This document shows positions 1-8,501 of a stretch of 64,000 bases of DNA, in pieces. Source of the DNA: Extensimonas soli (lineage in GTDB: Bacteria; Pseudomonadota; Gammaproteobacteria; Burkholderiales; Burkholderiaceae_C); NCBI RefSeq assembly GCF_029211265.1, contig NZ_JARGEL010000006.1:62001-126000 (forward strand). Direction: 5' to 3'. Each line of letters opens with the position of its first letter. Positions within the stretch are counted from its first letter, which is position 1. The position numbers and the translations under genes were made by a program. The notes beneath the pieces are model-generated. The model was not told the origin of the DNA. It saw nothing but the letters and a program-made list of their open reading frames with translations, and ran no database searches.

Positions 1-348
1 AAGGAAGCCAAGAACGGCGTGAACGTCAAGGTCTTCCCGCCCACGCACGGCGCCGTGATCTTCATCGACACCATGGCGATCCCCGCCGACGCCAAGCACG
101 CCGAGAACGCGCACAAGTTCATCAACTACCGCCTGCAGCCCAAGGTCGTCGCGGCCGATTCCAACACCGTGTATTACGCCAACCCGGTGCCCGCATCCGT
201 GTCCATGGTGCTGCCGCGCGTGAAAGACAACGACTACGTCTTTCTTACGCCCGAGATGATGGGCAAGCTCATTGCGCCCAAGGTCTATAGCAGCGAGGAA
301 CGCCGCCTCGTGACGCGCCTGTACACCAAGTTCAAGACGGGGCTGTAA
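1..348 (+). CDS. potF: Polyamine ABC transporter substrate-binding protein, C-terminal part (5' end outside window)
   Basis: The frame is open from base 1 and ends at TAA 346-348, so only about 115 C-terminal residues are present. They match the end of PotF/SpuD-type periplasmic putrescine-binding proteins: the HGAVIFIDTMAIPADAKH stretch, then the NAHKFINYRLQP helix typical of class-D solute-binding proteins, and a C-terminal TRLYTKFKTG. The protein would capture putrescine or a related polyamine in the periplasm and hand it to the PotGHI transporter encoded just downstream. The identification rests on context plus these motifs; substrate choice (putrescine or spermidine) cannot be decided from this fragment. 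Confidence 0.85.
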   Translation, partial: KEAKNGVNVKVFPPTHGAVIFIDTMAIPADAKHAENAHKFINYRLQPKVVAADSNTVYYANPVPASVSMVLPRVKDNDYVFLTPEMMGKLIAPKVYSSEERRLVTRLYTKFKTGL

Positions 349-466
349 AAAAGAAAAAGAGGGGGTGGCTGCAGCGCTCGGGCGCGGGCGTGCGGCACGG
401 CTTGCGCACGCAGCCGAACCGGCAGCCACCTGCAATCTGCACGGCATGGGATCACGAAATCACACC

Positions 467-1588
467 ATGGCTCAAACCAGCACTGCAGCCGCAAGCGCGG
501 CGCAAGCCGACGAGGCCTTCCTGCGCATCGCGGCCGTGAGCAAACGCTTCGGCGAGGTCGTCGCGGTCCACGAGATCGACCTGGACATCGCGCGGGGCGA
601 AATCTTTGCGCTGCTCGGCTCCTCGGGCTGCGGCAAGTCCACACTGCTGCGCATGCTTGCGGGCTTCGAGACGCCGAGCAGCGGGCGCGTCTTTCTCGCG
701 GGCGAGGACATCACCGAACTGCCGCCCTACGAGCGGCCCATCAACATGATGTTCCAGTCCTACGCCTTGTTTCCGCACCTCACGGTGTTCGACAACATCG
801 CGTTTGGCCTGCGGCGCGACGGCATGGACAAGGCCGCGCTGACGCAGCGCGTCGAAGAGATGCTCGAGCTCGTGCAGCTGCGCCCCTACGCCAAGCGCAA
901 GCCGCACCAGCTCTCGGGCGGGCAGCAGCAGCGCGTGGCGCTCGCGCGCAGCCTGGCCAAGCGGCCCAAGCTGCTGCTGCTCGACGAGCCGCTCGCGGCG
1001 CTCGACAAAAAACTGCGCGAGCGCACCCAGCTCGAACTCGTCCACATCCTGCGCAAGGTGGGCGTGACCTGTGTGCTGGTCACGCACGACCAGGAAGAAG
1101 CCATGACCATGGCCGACCACATCGCCGTGATGCGCGAGGGGCGCTTTTTGCAGCTGGGCACCCCCAGCGAGCTGTACGAGCACCCCAAGAACCGCTTCGT
1201 GGCCGACTTCATCGGCAACGTGAACCTGTTCGAAGGCCAGCTCGTGACCGATGAGCCCGATTACTGCGAGGTGCAGACCGACGAAGCGCTGTTTCGCATC
1301 GGGCACGGCATCACGGGCCCGCTGGGCATGGCGCTGGTGGTGGCGCTGCGCCCGGAAAAAATCACGCTCCAGGACGGCCACCAGGCGGCATCCAGCAACG
1401 CCGTGCAGGGGCAGATCGCCGCGCGCTCGTACATGGGCAGCTACACAGCCTACGAGCTGCAGCTGCCCAACCAGCGGCGCCTGCGCGTCACGGTCGCCAA
1501 CACCGACCGCCACGCCGAGCCCTTCGAGGTGGGCGACGCCGTGACGGCTCAGTGGTCGGACACCGCGCCCATGGTCATTGCCGATTGA
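467..1588 (+). CDS. potG: Polyamine ABC transporter ATP-binding protein PotG
   Basis: This 373-residue ATPase energises polyamine uptake at the inner membrane. Walker A GSSGCGKST lies at residues 51-59, the signature LSGGQQQR near 149, Walker B LLLLDEP near 168, and the H-loop LVTHDQEE near 204. The C-terminal 80 residues form the TOBE-type regulatory domain usual for PotA/PotG. The ATG at 467 was chosen over an upstream in-frame start at 365 because PotG proteins begin shortly before the first beta strand and the extra N-terminus is arginine/alanine-rich and unlike the family. It is followed 11 bp later by potH in the same operon. Confidence 0.95.
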   Translation: MAQTSTAAASAAQADEAFLRIAAVSKRFGEVVAVHEIDLDIARGEIFALLGSSGCGKSTLLRMLAGFETPSSGRVFLAGEDITELPPYERPINMMFQSYALFPHLTVFDNIAFGLRRDGMDKAALTQRVEEMLELVQLRPYAKRKPHQLSGGQQQRVALARSLAKRPKLLLLDEPLAALDKKLRERTQLELVHILRKVGVTCVLVTHDQEEAMTMADHIAVMREGRFLQLGTPSELYEHPKNRFVADFIGNVNLFEGQLVTDEPDYCEVQTDEALFRIGHGITGPLGMALVVALRPEKITLQDGHQAASSNAVQGQIAARSYMGSYTAYELQLPNQRRLRVTVANTDRHAEPFEVGDAVTAQWSDTAPMVIAD

Positions 1589-1599
1589 AGGGACTTGCG

Positions 1600-2526
1600 A
1601 TGGAAGATGTCCAAGCCCCCGCAGTGCACCGGCGCAGGCGGTTTTTCCATGCCGGGCGCCTGGCCGTCATCGGCCTGCCGCAGCTCTGGTTCGTGGTGTT
1701 CCTGCTCGCGCCCTTTTTCATCCTGCTCAAGATCAGCCTGTCGGCCAGCAACGAGCTGGGCGTGGGCTTCGAGCCGCTGGTGTCTTTCCAGGATGAGGTG
1801 CTGCACATCCAGTTGCGCTTCAGCGCCTTTGCGGCGCTGCTGCGCGACCAGCTCTACCTGCTGACCTACCTGTCCTCGATCGGCTATGCGCTGCTCACCA
1901 CGCTGCTGTGCCTGGTGATCGGCTACCCGTTCGCGTACTTTCTCGCGCGCTCCAACCCATCGGTGCGCCCGGCCTTGCTGATGCTCGTGATGCTGCCGTT
2001 CTGGACCTCGTTTCTGATCCGCATCTACGCCTGGAAAAACCTGCTCGACATCAACGGCCTGGTGAACCAATGGCTGCTCTGGGCCGGCATCATCGACGCG
2101 CCGCTGCGCATGATGTTCACCACTTTCTCGTTCATGGTCGGCATGGTCTATGGCTACATCCCGTTCATGATCCTGCCGCTCTATGCGACGCTCGTGAAGC
2201 TCGATGGCCGCCTGCTCGAAGCCGCGGCCGACCTGGGCGCGACGCCGCTCAAGACCTTCTGGCTCGTGACCGTGCCGCTGTCGCGCGCGGGCATCATCGC
2301 GGGCTCGCTGCTCGTGTTCATCCCCGCAGTGGGCGAATACGTGATCCCCGAACTGCTCGCCGGCCCCTCGGTGCTCAACATCGGCCGCGTGATGTGGAAC
2401 GAGTTCTTCCTCAACCTCGACTGGCAGCGCGCCGCGGCCGTGACCATCGTGATGGTGCTGCTCATCCTCGTGCCGATCGCCTTCTTCCACCGCTACCAGA
2501 CCAAGGTCATGGAGGCTGCATCGTGA
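1600..2526 (+). CDS. potH: Polyamine ABC transporter permease PotH
   Basis: A 308-residue inner-membrane permease with six predicted hydrophobic segments. The EAA loop ahead of the last membrane segments reads EAAADLGATPLKTFWLVTVP, the coupling helix that contacts the PotG ATPase. The ATG at 1600 follows a GAAGGGA-like ribosome site that overlaps the potG stop codon. Its 3' end overlaps the start of potI by four bases. Together with PotI it forms the membrane channel of the putrescine importer. Confidence 0.95.
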   Translation: MEDVQAPAVHRRRRFFHAGRLAVIGLPQLWFVVFLLAPFFILLKISLSASNELGVGFEPLVSFQDEVLHIQLRFSAFAALLRDQLYLLTYLSSIGYALLTTLLCLVIGYPFAYFLARSNPSVRPALLMLVMLPFWTSFLIRIYAWKNLLDINGLVNQWLLWAGIIDAPLRMMFTTFSFMVGMVYGYIPFMILPLYATLVKLDGRLLEAAADLGATPLKTFWLVTVPLSRAGIIAGSLLVFIPAVGEYVIPELLAGPSVLNIGRVMWNEFFLNLDWQRAAAVTIVMVLLILVPIAFFHRYQTKVMEAAS

Positions 2527-3377
2527 AGCGGGTGTTTGCCTTCTCTTCGGTGTGGATGGCGCTGGTCTATCTGTTCCTCTACCTGCCCATCGTGGTGCTG
2601 GTCGTCTATTCGTTCAACGACTCGCGCATGGTCACGCTGTGGGGCGGCTGGACGCTGCGCTGGTACGCCGAAACGGTGCACGACGAAGCCGTGCTCAGCA
2701 GCCTGTGGCTGTCGCTCAAGGTGGCCCTGGCCACGGCCTGCGCCTCCATCGTGCTCGGCACGTTTGCGGCCTTTGCGCTCACGCGCTACCAGCGTTTTTG
2801 GGGCAAGGGCCTGCTCAATCTGTTCATCAACATCCCCCTGGTGATGCCCACCGTGGTGATCGCGCTCGCCCTGCTGCTCTTTTTCGTCACGGTGCAGGCC
2901 GCGCTGGGCTTTCCGCAAAAAGGCTTTTTCACGATCTTCATCGGGCACACGATGATGTGCGTTTCGTATGCAGCGGTGGTGATCCAGTCGCGCCTCAAGG
3001 AAATGGACCGCTCGGTCGAAGAGGCGGCGATGGATCTGGGCGCGCGCCCTTTGCAGGTGTTCATGCTCGTGACGCTGCCCGCCATTTCGCAGGCGCTGGT
3101 GTCGGCCTGGCTGCTGACCTTTTCGCTCTCGCTCGACGAAGTGGTCATTTCGGCGTTCCTCTCCGGCCCCGGTGCGACCACCTTGCCCGTGGTGATCTTC
3201 TCGCGCGCGCGCCTCGGCCTGAACCCCGAAATCAACGTCATCGGCGCCGTCACGGTGTACCTCGTGATCGTCGCCGTGGTGGTCAGCAGTCTGTGGATGG
3301 CGCGGCGCGAACGCCGCCGCGCACAGGAAAGCGCGGCGGCCTACCGCCAGGAAATGGAATTGCAAGCCGGCGCATAG
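2523..3377 (+). CDS. potI: Polyamine ABC transporter permease PotI
   Basis: This 284-residue partner permease begins at a GTG (2523) that overlaps the potH TGA as GTGA, implying coupled translation. It has a typical N-terminal membrane segment (LVYLFLYLPIVVLVVYSF) followed by the PotI-type FNDSRMVTLWGGWTLRWY, and an EAA loop EEAAMDLGARPLQVFMLVTL. PotH and PotI pair to make the translocation path for polyamines. The length and motif order are normal for the family; no ATG lies near the conserved N-terminus, which supports the GTG. Confidence 0.93.
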   Translation: MKRVFAFSSVWMALVYLFLYLPIVVLVVYSFNDSRMVTLWGGWTLRWYAETVHDEAVLSSLWLSLKVALATACASIVLGTFAAFALTRYQRFWGKGLLNLFINIPLVMPTVVIALALLLFFVTVQAALGFPQKGFFTIFIGHTMMCVSYAAVVIQSRLKEMDRSVEEAAMDLGARPLQVFMLVTLPAISQALVSAWLLTFSLSLDEVVISAFLSGPGATTLPVVIFSRARLGLNPEINVIGAVTVYLVIVAVVVSSLWMARRERRRAQESAAAYRQEMELQAGA

Positions 3378-3430
3378 CGCGTTTTCATGCGTTGGCCGCA
3401 CTGTTTTGTCACCAAGCCGAGGGAAAAACC

Positions 3431-4864
3431 ATGCACCACAAGTTCCGTCTTTCCATTCTGACCCTGGCCCTCGGCCTGGAGCCCGTGCTGGCGCGGGCCG
3501 ACACCAACGCCGATATCCTGCGCGAGATCGAGGCGCTCAAGGCCAAGGTGCAGCAGCTCGAAGCGCAGGTCAAGAGCCAGCAAACGCAGATCGAGGAAAA
3601 CCAGCGCGCCACCGCAGAGGCCGGCCAGACGGCCGACCGCGCCGACGTGCAGCTCAGCGGCGTCAAGCAGGCGCTGGAAACCTCGGGCTTTCGGGGGCTC
3701 ACGATCACCGGCATGATCGCGCCCGCGTACGTTTACAACCAGGCGCAGCAGTCGGGCTCGTTCGTGTTCCTGAACCGCTCCAACGGTGCCGCGGGCGACA
3801 GCACGATCTACAACTACGACAACTCGTATTTCGGCAGCGCTTACATCTCGTTCGCCAAAGAGACCGAAGAAGGCACCAAGTGGACGCTGGTGCTCGCGCC
3901 CGACCGCGGCGCGGGCGCCATCTCCAACGGCAGTTCCATCGTGCACGAGGCCTCGGTTTCGATCCCGCTCGAAGGCGACAAGACCACGCGCCTGATCGCC
4001 GGCCAGATTCCCGATTGGGAGGGCTACGAATCCACCTGGGGCAACCAGATGAAGCCCATCACCCACAACCTGCTGTTCGACTTTGCCGAGCTCACGTCCT
4101 ACACCGGGGTGGGCATAGACATGGTGCGCGGCAAGTGGGAAGTCAAGGCCATGCTGGCGAACATGAACTCCCCGCGCTACTACTACAGCGGCAACGGCGG
4201 ACGCGCGCCGGCCGCGGTGGTGCGGGCCGACTACGCCATCCCCGGCTACGACAACGCGGGCGTGGGCTTCTGGGGCATGGTGGGCAAGCTGCCGAACGCC
4301 AACGTGAGCCCTGCCGACGGTGCCACGGCGCTGTACCGCACGGGCACTTCGTCGGCTGCGATGTTCGAGGTCGATGGTTTCGTCGCCAAGGGCGACTGGG
4401 GCTACTACGGCCAGATCGGCTACGGCCAGCAAACCGGTGCGGCCTACAACGGCGACACCGCGAAGTGGTGGGGCCTCTCGGGCATGATGACCTACAACTT
4501 CAGCCCGCGCTGGCTCGGCTTTGCGCGCGCCGACTACCTCAACAACAAGAAGAACGGCGGTGGCCTGCCCGGCGGCTACATGAACGTGTCGAGCTCGGGG
4601 CAGGGCTTCAACGGCGTCAACGGCTTCGGGCCCGGCTATGTGCGCGATCCGCTCACCGGCGAATGGGTGACCGGGGACAGCAACGCGGGCGCAAACCGCT
4701 ACGCCCTGTCGCTGGGCATGAACTACCTCTACAACCAGTCCACCTCGCTCAAGCTCGAATACCGTTACGACCGCGCGAGCCGCGCGAGCTTCCTCAACAC
4801 CTCCGACGGCAGCTACCGCAAATACAACAACCTGCTCGCGGCCTCGGTGGTCGTGAGCTTCTGA
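3431..4864 (+). CDS. DUF3138-family outer-membrane porin-like protein
   Basis: A 477-residue exported protein. Residues 1-22 look like a signal peptide, then about 45 residues of coiled coil (ILREIEALKAKVQQLEAQ), then a long aromatic-rich beta-strand region with many YNY/YGQIGYG turns and a C-terminal VVVSF ending in phenylalanine, as in beta-barrel outer-membrane proteins. I recognise it as DUF3138, a Burkholderiales family of unknown substrate. The ATG at 3431 follows AGGGAAAAACC. It lies between the polyamine permease genes and the degradative enzymes, so an outer-membrane pore for polyamines is a reasonable inference, not a demonstrated function. Confidence 0.8.
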   Translation: MHHKFRLSILTLALGLEPVLARADTNADILREIEALKAKVQQLEAQVKSQQTQIEENQRATAEAGQTADRADVQLSGVKQALETSGFRGLTITGMIAPAYVYNQAQQSGSFVFLNRSNGAAGDSTIYNYDNSYFGSAYISFAKETEEGTKWTLVLAPDRGAGAISNGSSIVHEASVSIPLEGDKTTRLIAGQIPDWEGYESTWGNQMKPITHNLLFDFAELTSYTGVGIDMVRGKWEVKAMLANMNSPRYYYSGNGGRAPAAVVRADYAIPGYDNAGVGFWGMVGKLPNANVSPADGATALYRTGTSSAAMFEVDGFVAKGDWGYYGQIGYGQQTGAAYNGDTAKWWGLSGMMTYNFSPRWLGFARADYLNNKKNGGGLPGGYMNVSSSGQGFNGVNGFGPGYVRDPLTGEWVTGDSNAGANRYALSLGMNYLYNQSTSLKLEYRYDRASRASFLNTSDGSYRKYNNLLAASVVVSF

Positions 4865-4933
4865 TCGGTTTGCCAAGTCCCGTCGGTTGCCCGTTGCGGC
4901 AACTGGCCGACTCGAACTCGCTGGAGATGTCCC

Positions 4934-6448
4934 ATGAACGCCCCTTCCTCGCGTGATTTCTGGCACGCGCGTGCGGCCGAGCTGCTCGCGCGCGGCATCG
5001 ACGGCCGCATGTGGATCGAGGGCCGGCGTGAAGACGCAGCCGACGGCCAGTGCTTTGACTGCATCTCGCCGCTCGACGGCCGCGTGCTCACGCGCGTGGC
5101 GCGCGGCCAGGCGGCGGACATCCACCGCGCCGTCGCGTCTGCGCGCGCCGCTTTCGTCGATAGGCGCTGGGCGGGCAAGTCGCCGGCCGCGCGCAAAAAA
5201 GTGCTGCAAGACTTTGCCGCCGCCATGCTCGCGGCACGCGAGGAACTCGCCCTGCTCGAAACCCTGGACATGGGCAAGCCCATCCAGCACAGTCTCTCGG
5301 CCGACGTGCCCGGCGCGGCGCGCTGCATCCAGTGGTACGGCGAGGCCGTGGACAAGGTCTATGACGAAATCGCACCCACGGCCGACAGCGCGCTGGCGCT
5401 GGTCACGCGCGAGCCCGCGGGCGTGGTCGGCGCCATCGTGCCTTGGAACTACCCCATGCTCATGGCGGCGTGGAAGCTCGGGCCCGCGCTTGCCGCGGGC
5501 AACTCGGTGGTGCTCAAGCCAAGCGAAAAGTCGCCCCTGACGGCCTTGCGCATGGCCGAGCTCGCGCTCGAAGCCGGGCTGCCGCCGGGCGTGCTCAACG
5601 TGGTGCCGGGCTACGGCCACGAAGCCGGCGAGGCGCTCGCGCTGCACCTGGACGTCGATGTGATCGGCTTCACGGGCTCGACGCGCACGGGGCGGCGCAT
5701 GCTCGAATACGCGGGCCGCAGCAACCTCAAGCGCATTTACAACGAGCTCGGCGGCAAGTCGGCGAACATCGTGTTTGCCGATTTCGACGACCTCGAAGGC
5801 GCCGCCGCCACGGCCGCGGGCAGCATGTTCTACAACCAGGGCGAGAGCTGCAACGCGCCCTCGCGCCTGCTGCTGCAGGAGGACATCGCCGACGCCTTTC
5901 TTGAAAAACTGCTGGCGCAGGTGCCGCAATACGCGCCGGGTGATCCGCTCGACCCGCAGACCACGCTCGGCGCGCTCGTCGATGCCACGCAGACACAGAC
6001 CGTGCTGGGCTACATCGCGTCGGGCCTGGCCGAAGGCGCGCAATGCCTCGTGGGCGGCACGCGCGTGCTCGAGCACACGGGCGGCCAGTTCGTCGCGCCC
6101 ACGGTGTTCGACAAAGTGCACAAGCGCATGAAGATCGCGCAGGAAGAAATCTTCGGCCCGGTGCTCGCGGTGCTGCGCTTTCGCACCGAAGAAGAAGCCA
6201 TCGCCATCGCCAACGATTCCACCTACGGCCTGCACGCGGCGGTGTGGACGCGCAATCTCGACCGCGCCGTGCGCGTGTCGCGCGCGCTCCAGGCCGGCAC
6301 GGTGCACGTCAACCAGTACGACGAGGACGACATCACCGTGCCTTTCGGCGGCGTCAAGCAGTCGGGCAACGGACGCGACAAGTCGCTGCACGCCTTCGAC
6401 AAATACACCGAGCTCAAAACCACCTGGATGCGCATCGCGCCGCGCTGA
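4934..6448 (+). CDS. Aldehyde dehydrogenase, PuuC/AldH-like (gamma-aminobutyraldehyde type)
   Basis: A 504-residue NAD(P)-dependent aldehyde dehydrogenase. The Rossmann-fold PWNYP motif, the general base in NELGGKSANI near residue 270, and the nucleophile in NQGESCNAPSR near 305 are all present. Family and length match the enzymes that oxidise (gamma-glutamyl-)gamma-aminobutyraldehyde to the GABA level in putrescine breakdown. It is preceded by a polyamine importer and followed by gabT, which supports this role. It has a GGAGA ribosome site about ten bases before the ATG. Whether the substrate is free or glutamylated cannot be told, because no puuA-like ligase is in the window. Confidence 0.85.
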   Translation: MNAPSSRDFWHARAAELLARGIDGRMWIEGRREDAADGQCFDCISPLDGRVLTRVARGQAADIHRAVASARAAFVDRRWAGKSPAARKKVLQDFAAAMLAAREELALLETLDMGKPIQHSLSADVPGAARCIQWYGEAVDKVYDEIAPTADSALALVTREPAGVVGAIVPWNYPMLMAAWKLGPALAAGNSVVLKPSEKSPLTALRMAELALEAGLPPGVLNVVPGYGHEAGEALALHLDVDVIGFTGSTRTGRRMLEYAGRSNLKRIYNELGGKSANIVFADFDDLEGAAATAAGSMFYNQGESCNAPSRLLLQEDIADAFLEKLLAQVPQYAPGDPLDPQTTLGALVDATQTQTVLGYIASGLAEGAQCLVGGTRVLEHTGGQFVAPTVFDKVHKRMKIAQEEIFGPVLAVLRFRTEEEAIAIANDSTYGLHAAVWTRNLDRAVRVSRALQAGTVHVNQYDEDDITVPFGGVKQSGNGRDKSLHAFDKYTELKTTWMRIAPR

Positions 6449-6532
6449 GGGCGCTTTTTGTTGATCGCGGGGCCTGCGCTGCGCCGCGCTGGCCACTCCT
6501 GCCGCTCCTGTATTCTTCACGAGGAATTCCCC

Positions 6533-7816
6533 ATGAACCACTCCCGCAATGAACAACTGCTGGCGCGCAAGGCCTCGGCCACGCCGCGCGGCGTCGGCGT
6601 GATGGCGCAGTTTTTTGCCGCGCGTGCCGAAGGCGCCGAGCTTTGGGATGTCGAGGGGCGCCGCTTCATCGATTTTGCCGGCGGCATCGCGGTGCTCAAC
6701 GTCGGCCACCGCCACCCCAAGGTCGTGGCCGCGCTCACCGCGCAGCTGCAGCGCTTCACGCACACCTGCTACCAGGTCGTGCCCTATGAGAGTTACGTGG
6801 CGCTCGCAGAGAAGCTCAACGAACTCACGCCGGGCACGTTCGCGAAGAAAACCGCGCTGTTTTCCACGGGCGCCGAGGCCGTGGAGAACGCCATCAAGAT
6901 CGCGCGCGCCTACACCGGCCGCGCGGGCGTTATCGCCTTCGACGGCGCCTTCCATGGCCGCAGCCTGTTTGCCGTGGCGCTCACGGGCAAGGTGCAGCCC
7001 TACAAGGTGGGCTTCGGCCCGTTCCCGCCCGAGATCTACCACGTGCCGTTTCCGCGTGAGGGCGGCGGCCTTGCCGAGGCGAAAAAAGCACTCGAGCGCC
7101 TGTTCAAGTCCGACATCGAGCCCACGCGCGTCGCCGCGATCATCTTCGAGCCCGTGCAGGGCGAAGGCGGCTTCAACGTCATCGACGCCGCCGCCGTCAA
7201 GTGGCTGCGCACGCTGTGCGACATGCACGGCATCGTGCTCATCGCTGACGAGGTGCAAAGCGGCTTTGGGCGCACCGGCACGCTGTTTGCGATGGAGCAC
7301 TACCACGCGCAGACCGGCGTGCTGCCCGATCTGCTGACCAGCGCCAAGTCGCTCGCCGCGGGGCTGCCGCTGTCGGCCGTCACGGGCCGCGCCGAGATCA
7401 TGGACGCCCCGGCGCCGGGCGGCCTCGGCGGCACCTATGCGGGCAACCCGCTCGCGGTGGCGGCGGCGCACGCGGTGATCGAGGTCATGCACGAAGAAAG
7501 GCTCCCCGAGCGCGGCGCGCGGCTGGGCGCGCAGCTGCAGGAACGATTGCAAGCTTTGAGTGCGCAGGTGCCGCAGATCGCCGAGGTGCGCGGCCTCGGC
7601 GCCATGGTGGCCGTGGAACTGCGCGACCCGGCAAGCGGCGCCGCCGACGCTGAATGCACCCGCCGCGTGCAGGCCGAGGCGCTGGCGCGCGGGCTGATTC
7701 TGCTCAGCTGCGGCACCGAGGCGAACGTGCTGCGCTTTCTGTTCCCGCTCACCATCCCCGACGCGCTGTTTGCCGAAGCGCTGGACATCCTCGAAGCGGC
7801 GCTGCGCGCGGCCTGA
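6533..7816 (+). CDS. gabT: 4-aminobutyrate--2-oxoglutarate aminotransferase
   Basis: A 427-residue class-III PLP aminotransferase converting GABA to succinic semialdehyde. Visible features are the N-terminal GVGVMAQFFAARAEGAELWDVEG, the cofactor region STGAEAVENAIKIAR, the DEVQSGFGRTG motif, and the PLP lysine in SAKSLAAGLP near residue 271. The ATG at 6533 is preceded by GAGGAATT; the longer in-frame start at 6458 adds 25 residues unlike GabT. It is the last gene of the polyamine catabolic cluster. A succinic semialdehyde dehydrogenase (gabD) is not in the window. Confidence 0.92.
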   Translation: MNHSRNEQLLARKASATPRGVGVMAQFFAARAEGAELWDVEGRRFIDFAGGIAVLNVGHRHPKVVAALTAQLQRFTHTCYQVVPYESYVALAEKLNELTPGTFAKKTALFSTGAEAVENAIKIARAYTGRAGVIAFDGAFHGRSLFAVALTGKVQPYKVGFGPFPPEIYHVPFPREGGGLAEAKKALERLFKSDIEPTRVAAIIFEPVQGEGGFNVIDAAAVKWLRTLCDMHGIVLIADEVQSGFGRTGTLFAMEHYHAQTGVLPDLLTSAKSLAAGLPLSAVTGRAEIMDAPAPGGLGGTYAGNPLAVAAAHAVIEVMHEERLPERGARLGAQLQERLQALSAQVPQIAEVRGLGAMVAVELRDPASGAADAECTRRVQAEALARGLILLSCGTEANVLRFLFPLTIPDALFAEALDILEAALRAA

Positions 7817-7849
7817 GCGATTTCCGCGCGCCGTTCAGAGTGCCTTGGC

Positions 7850-7914
7850 AAAAAATAAGCAAAAAAGCCATCAAGCCAAGGTGTATCAAGCGCTGGCAGC
7901 TACGATTTTTGTAG
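7850..7914 (-). repeat. Short interspersed palindromic repeat, copy 1
   Basis: On the minus strand it carries TAGCTGCCAGCGCTTGATAC flanked by A-rich sequence, a diverged copy of the 13-mer family GAGCTGCTTGCGC. It covers the last codons and the TAG stop of the hemerythrin gene, in the same orientation as that gene. Confidence 0.6.
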
Positions 7915-8376
7915 ATTGCGCCGGATCACCACGGGCTTGCCGCCCAGGCGTCGCTTGCACATCCAGTGCGACAGCGCCGAGTCGAGGTAGTCGGCATGGC
8001 CCGGAAACCAGTTGGCGAGAGCCTGCGCGAGCGAGCGGCACACGTCGCTGCGTCCTTGCGCGAGCACTTCGCGCACCTCGAGCACCGATTTCATCACCGC
8101 CGCATGCTCGTCGGCATGGCAGCCGCGCGCCGGGAAGTCGGTTTCTTCCATCCAGGCTTCCTCCTCGCTGAAATGCCGCTGTGCGTGCTCGGCAAAGGCA
8201 TCGAGCAGGCCTGGCAGGTCGGCGTCGGGCGCGGTCTGCAACTGGTGCACGAGGGTCACGAACTCCTCGTGCAGCGCGTCCATGGGGCCGTAGCCGAGCA
8301 GGTAAGCGTCGCTCCACTGCATGGGCGCAGCGTCGGCTTCGGCGGAGGGGGAGGCGGGGGTTTCGGTGGGTGGCAT
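7900..8376 (-). CDS. Bacteriohemerythrin
   Basis: A 158-residue soluble protein with the hemerythrin four-helix iron-binding pattern: LHEEFVTLVHQL, then HAQRHFSEEEAWME, then CHADEHAAV, then FPGHADYLD, giving the expected histidines and carboxylates for a di-iron centre that binds oxygen. Residues 1-20 are a low-complexity leader; a start at M19 (8322) is also possible. The last codons (LQKS, stop) lie in a copy of the short repeat family. It is divergent from glcE. A role in oxygen sensing, storage or delivery is inferred from the family. Confidence 0.88.
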   Translation of the reverse strand: MPPTETPASPSAEADAAPMQWSDAYLLGYGPMDALHEEFVTLVHQLQTAPDADLPGLLDAFAEHAQRHFSEEEAWMEETDFPARGCHADEHAAVMKSVLEVREVLAQGRSDVCRSLAQALANWFPGHADYLDSALSHWMCKRRLGGKPVVIRRNLQKS

Positions 8377-8501
8377 GGTGGTCTGGGGCTCGTTGTGGCG
8401 GGGATTCCGGGAAAGTGTAGCGCGGCCCCGCTGCGCACGCTCCAGCGAGAGGCCAGAGGAATCCGCCGAGCCGCTACCATTGCACCCCCCACGGGAAGAT
8501 C

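Noticed and set aside
3341-7552. A minus-strand open frame of 1403 codons
   Set aside because: It is antisense to the DUF3138, dehydrogenase and gabT genes, has no protein-family features, and arises from the high-GC third codon positions of the sense genes. The same applies to the other long antisense frames.
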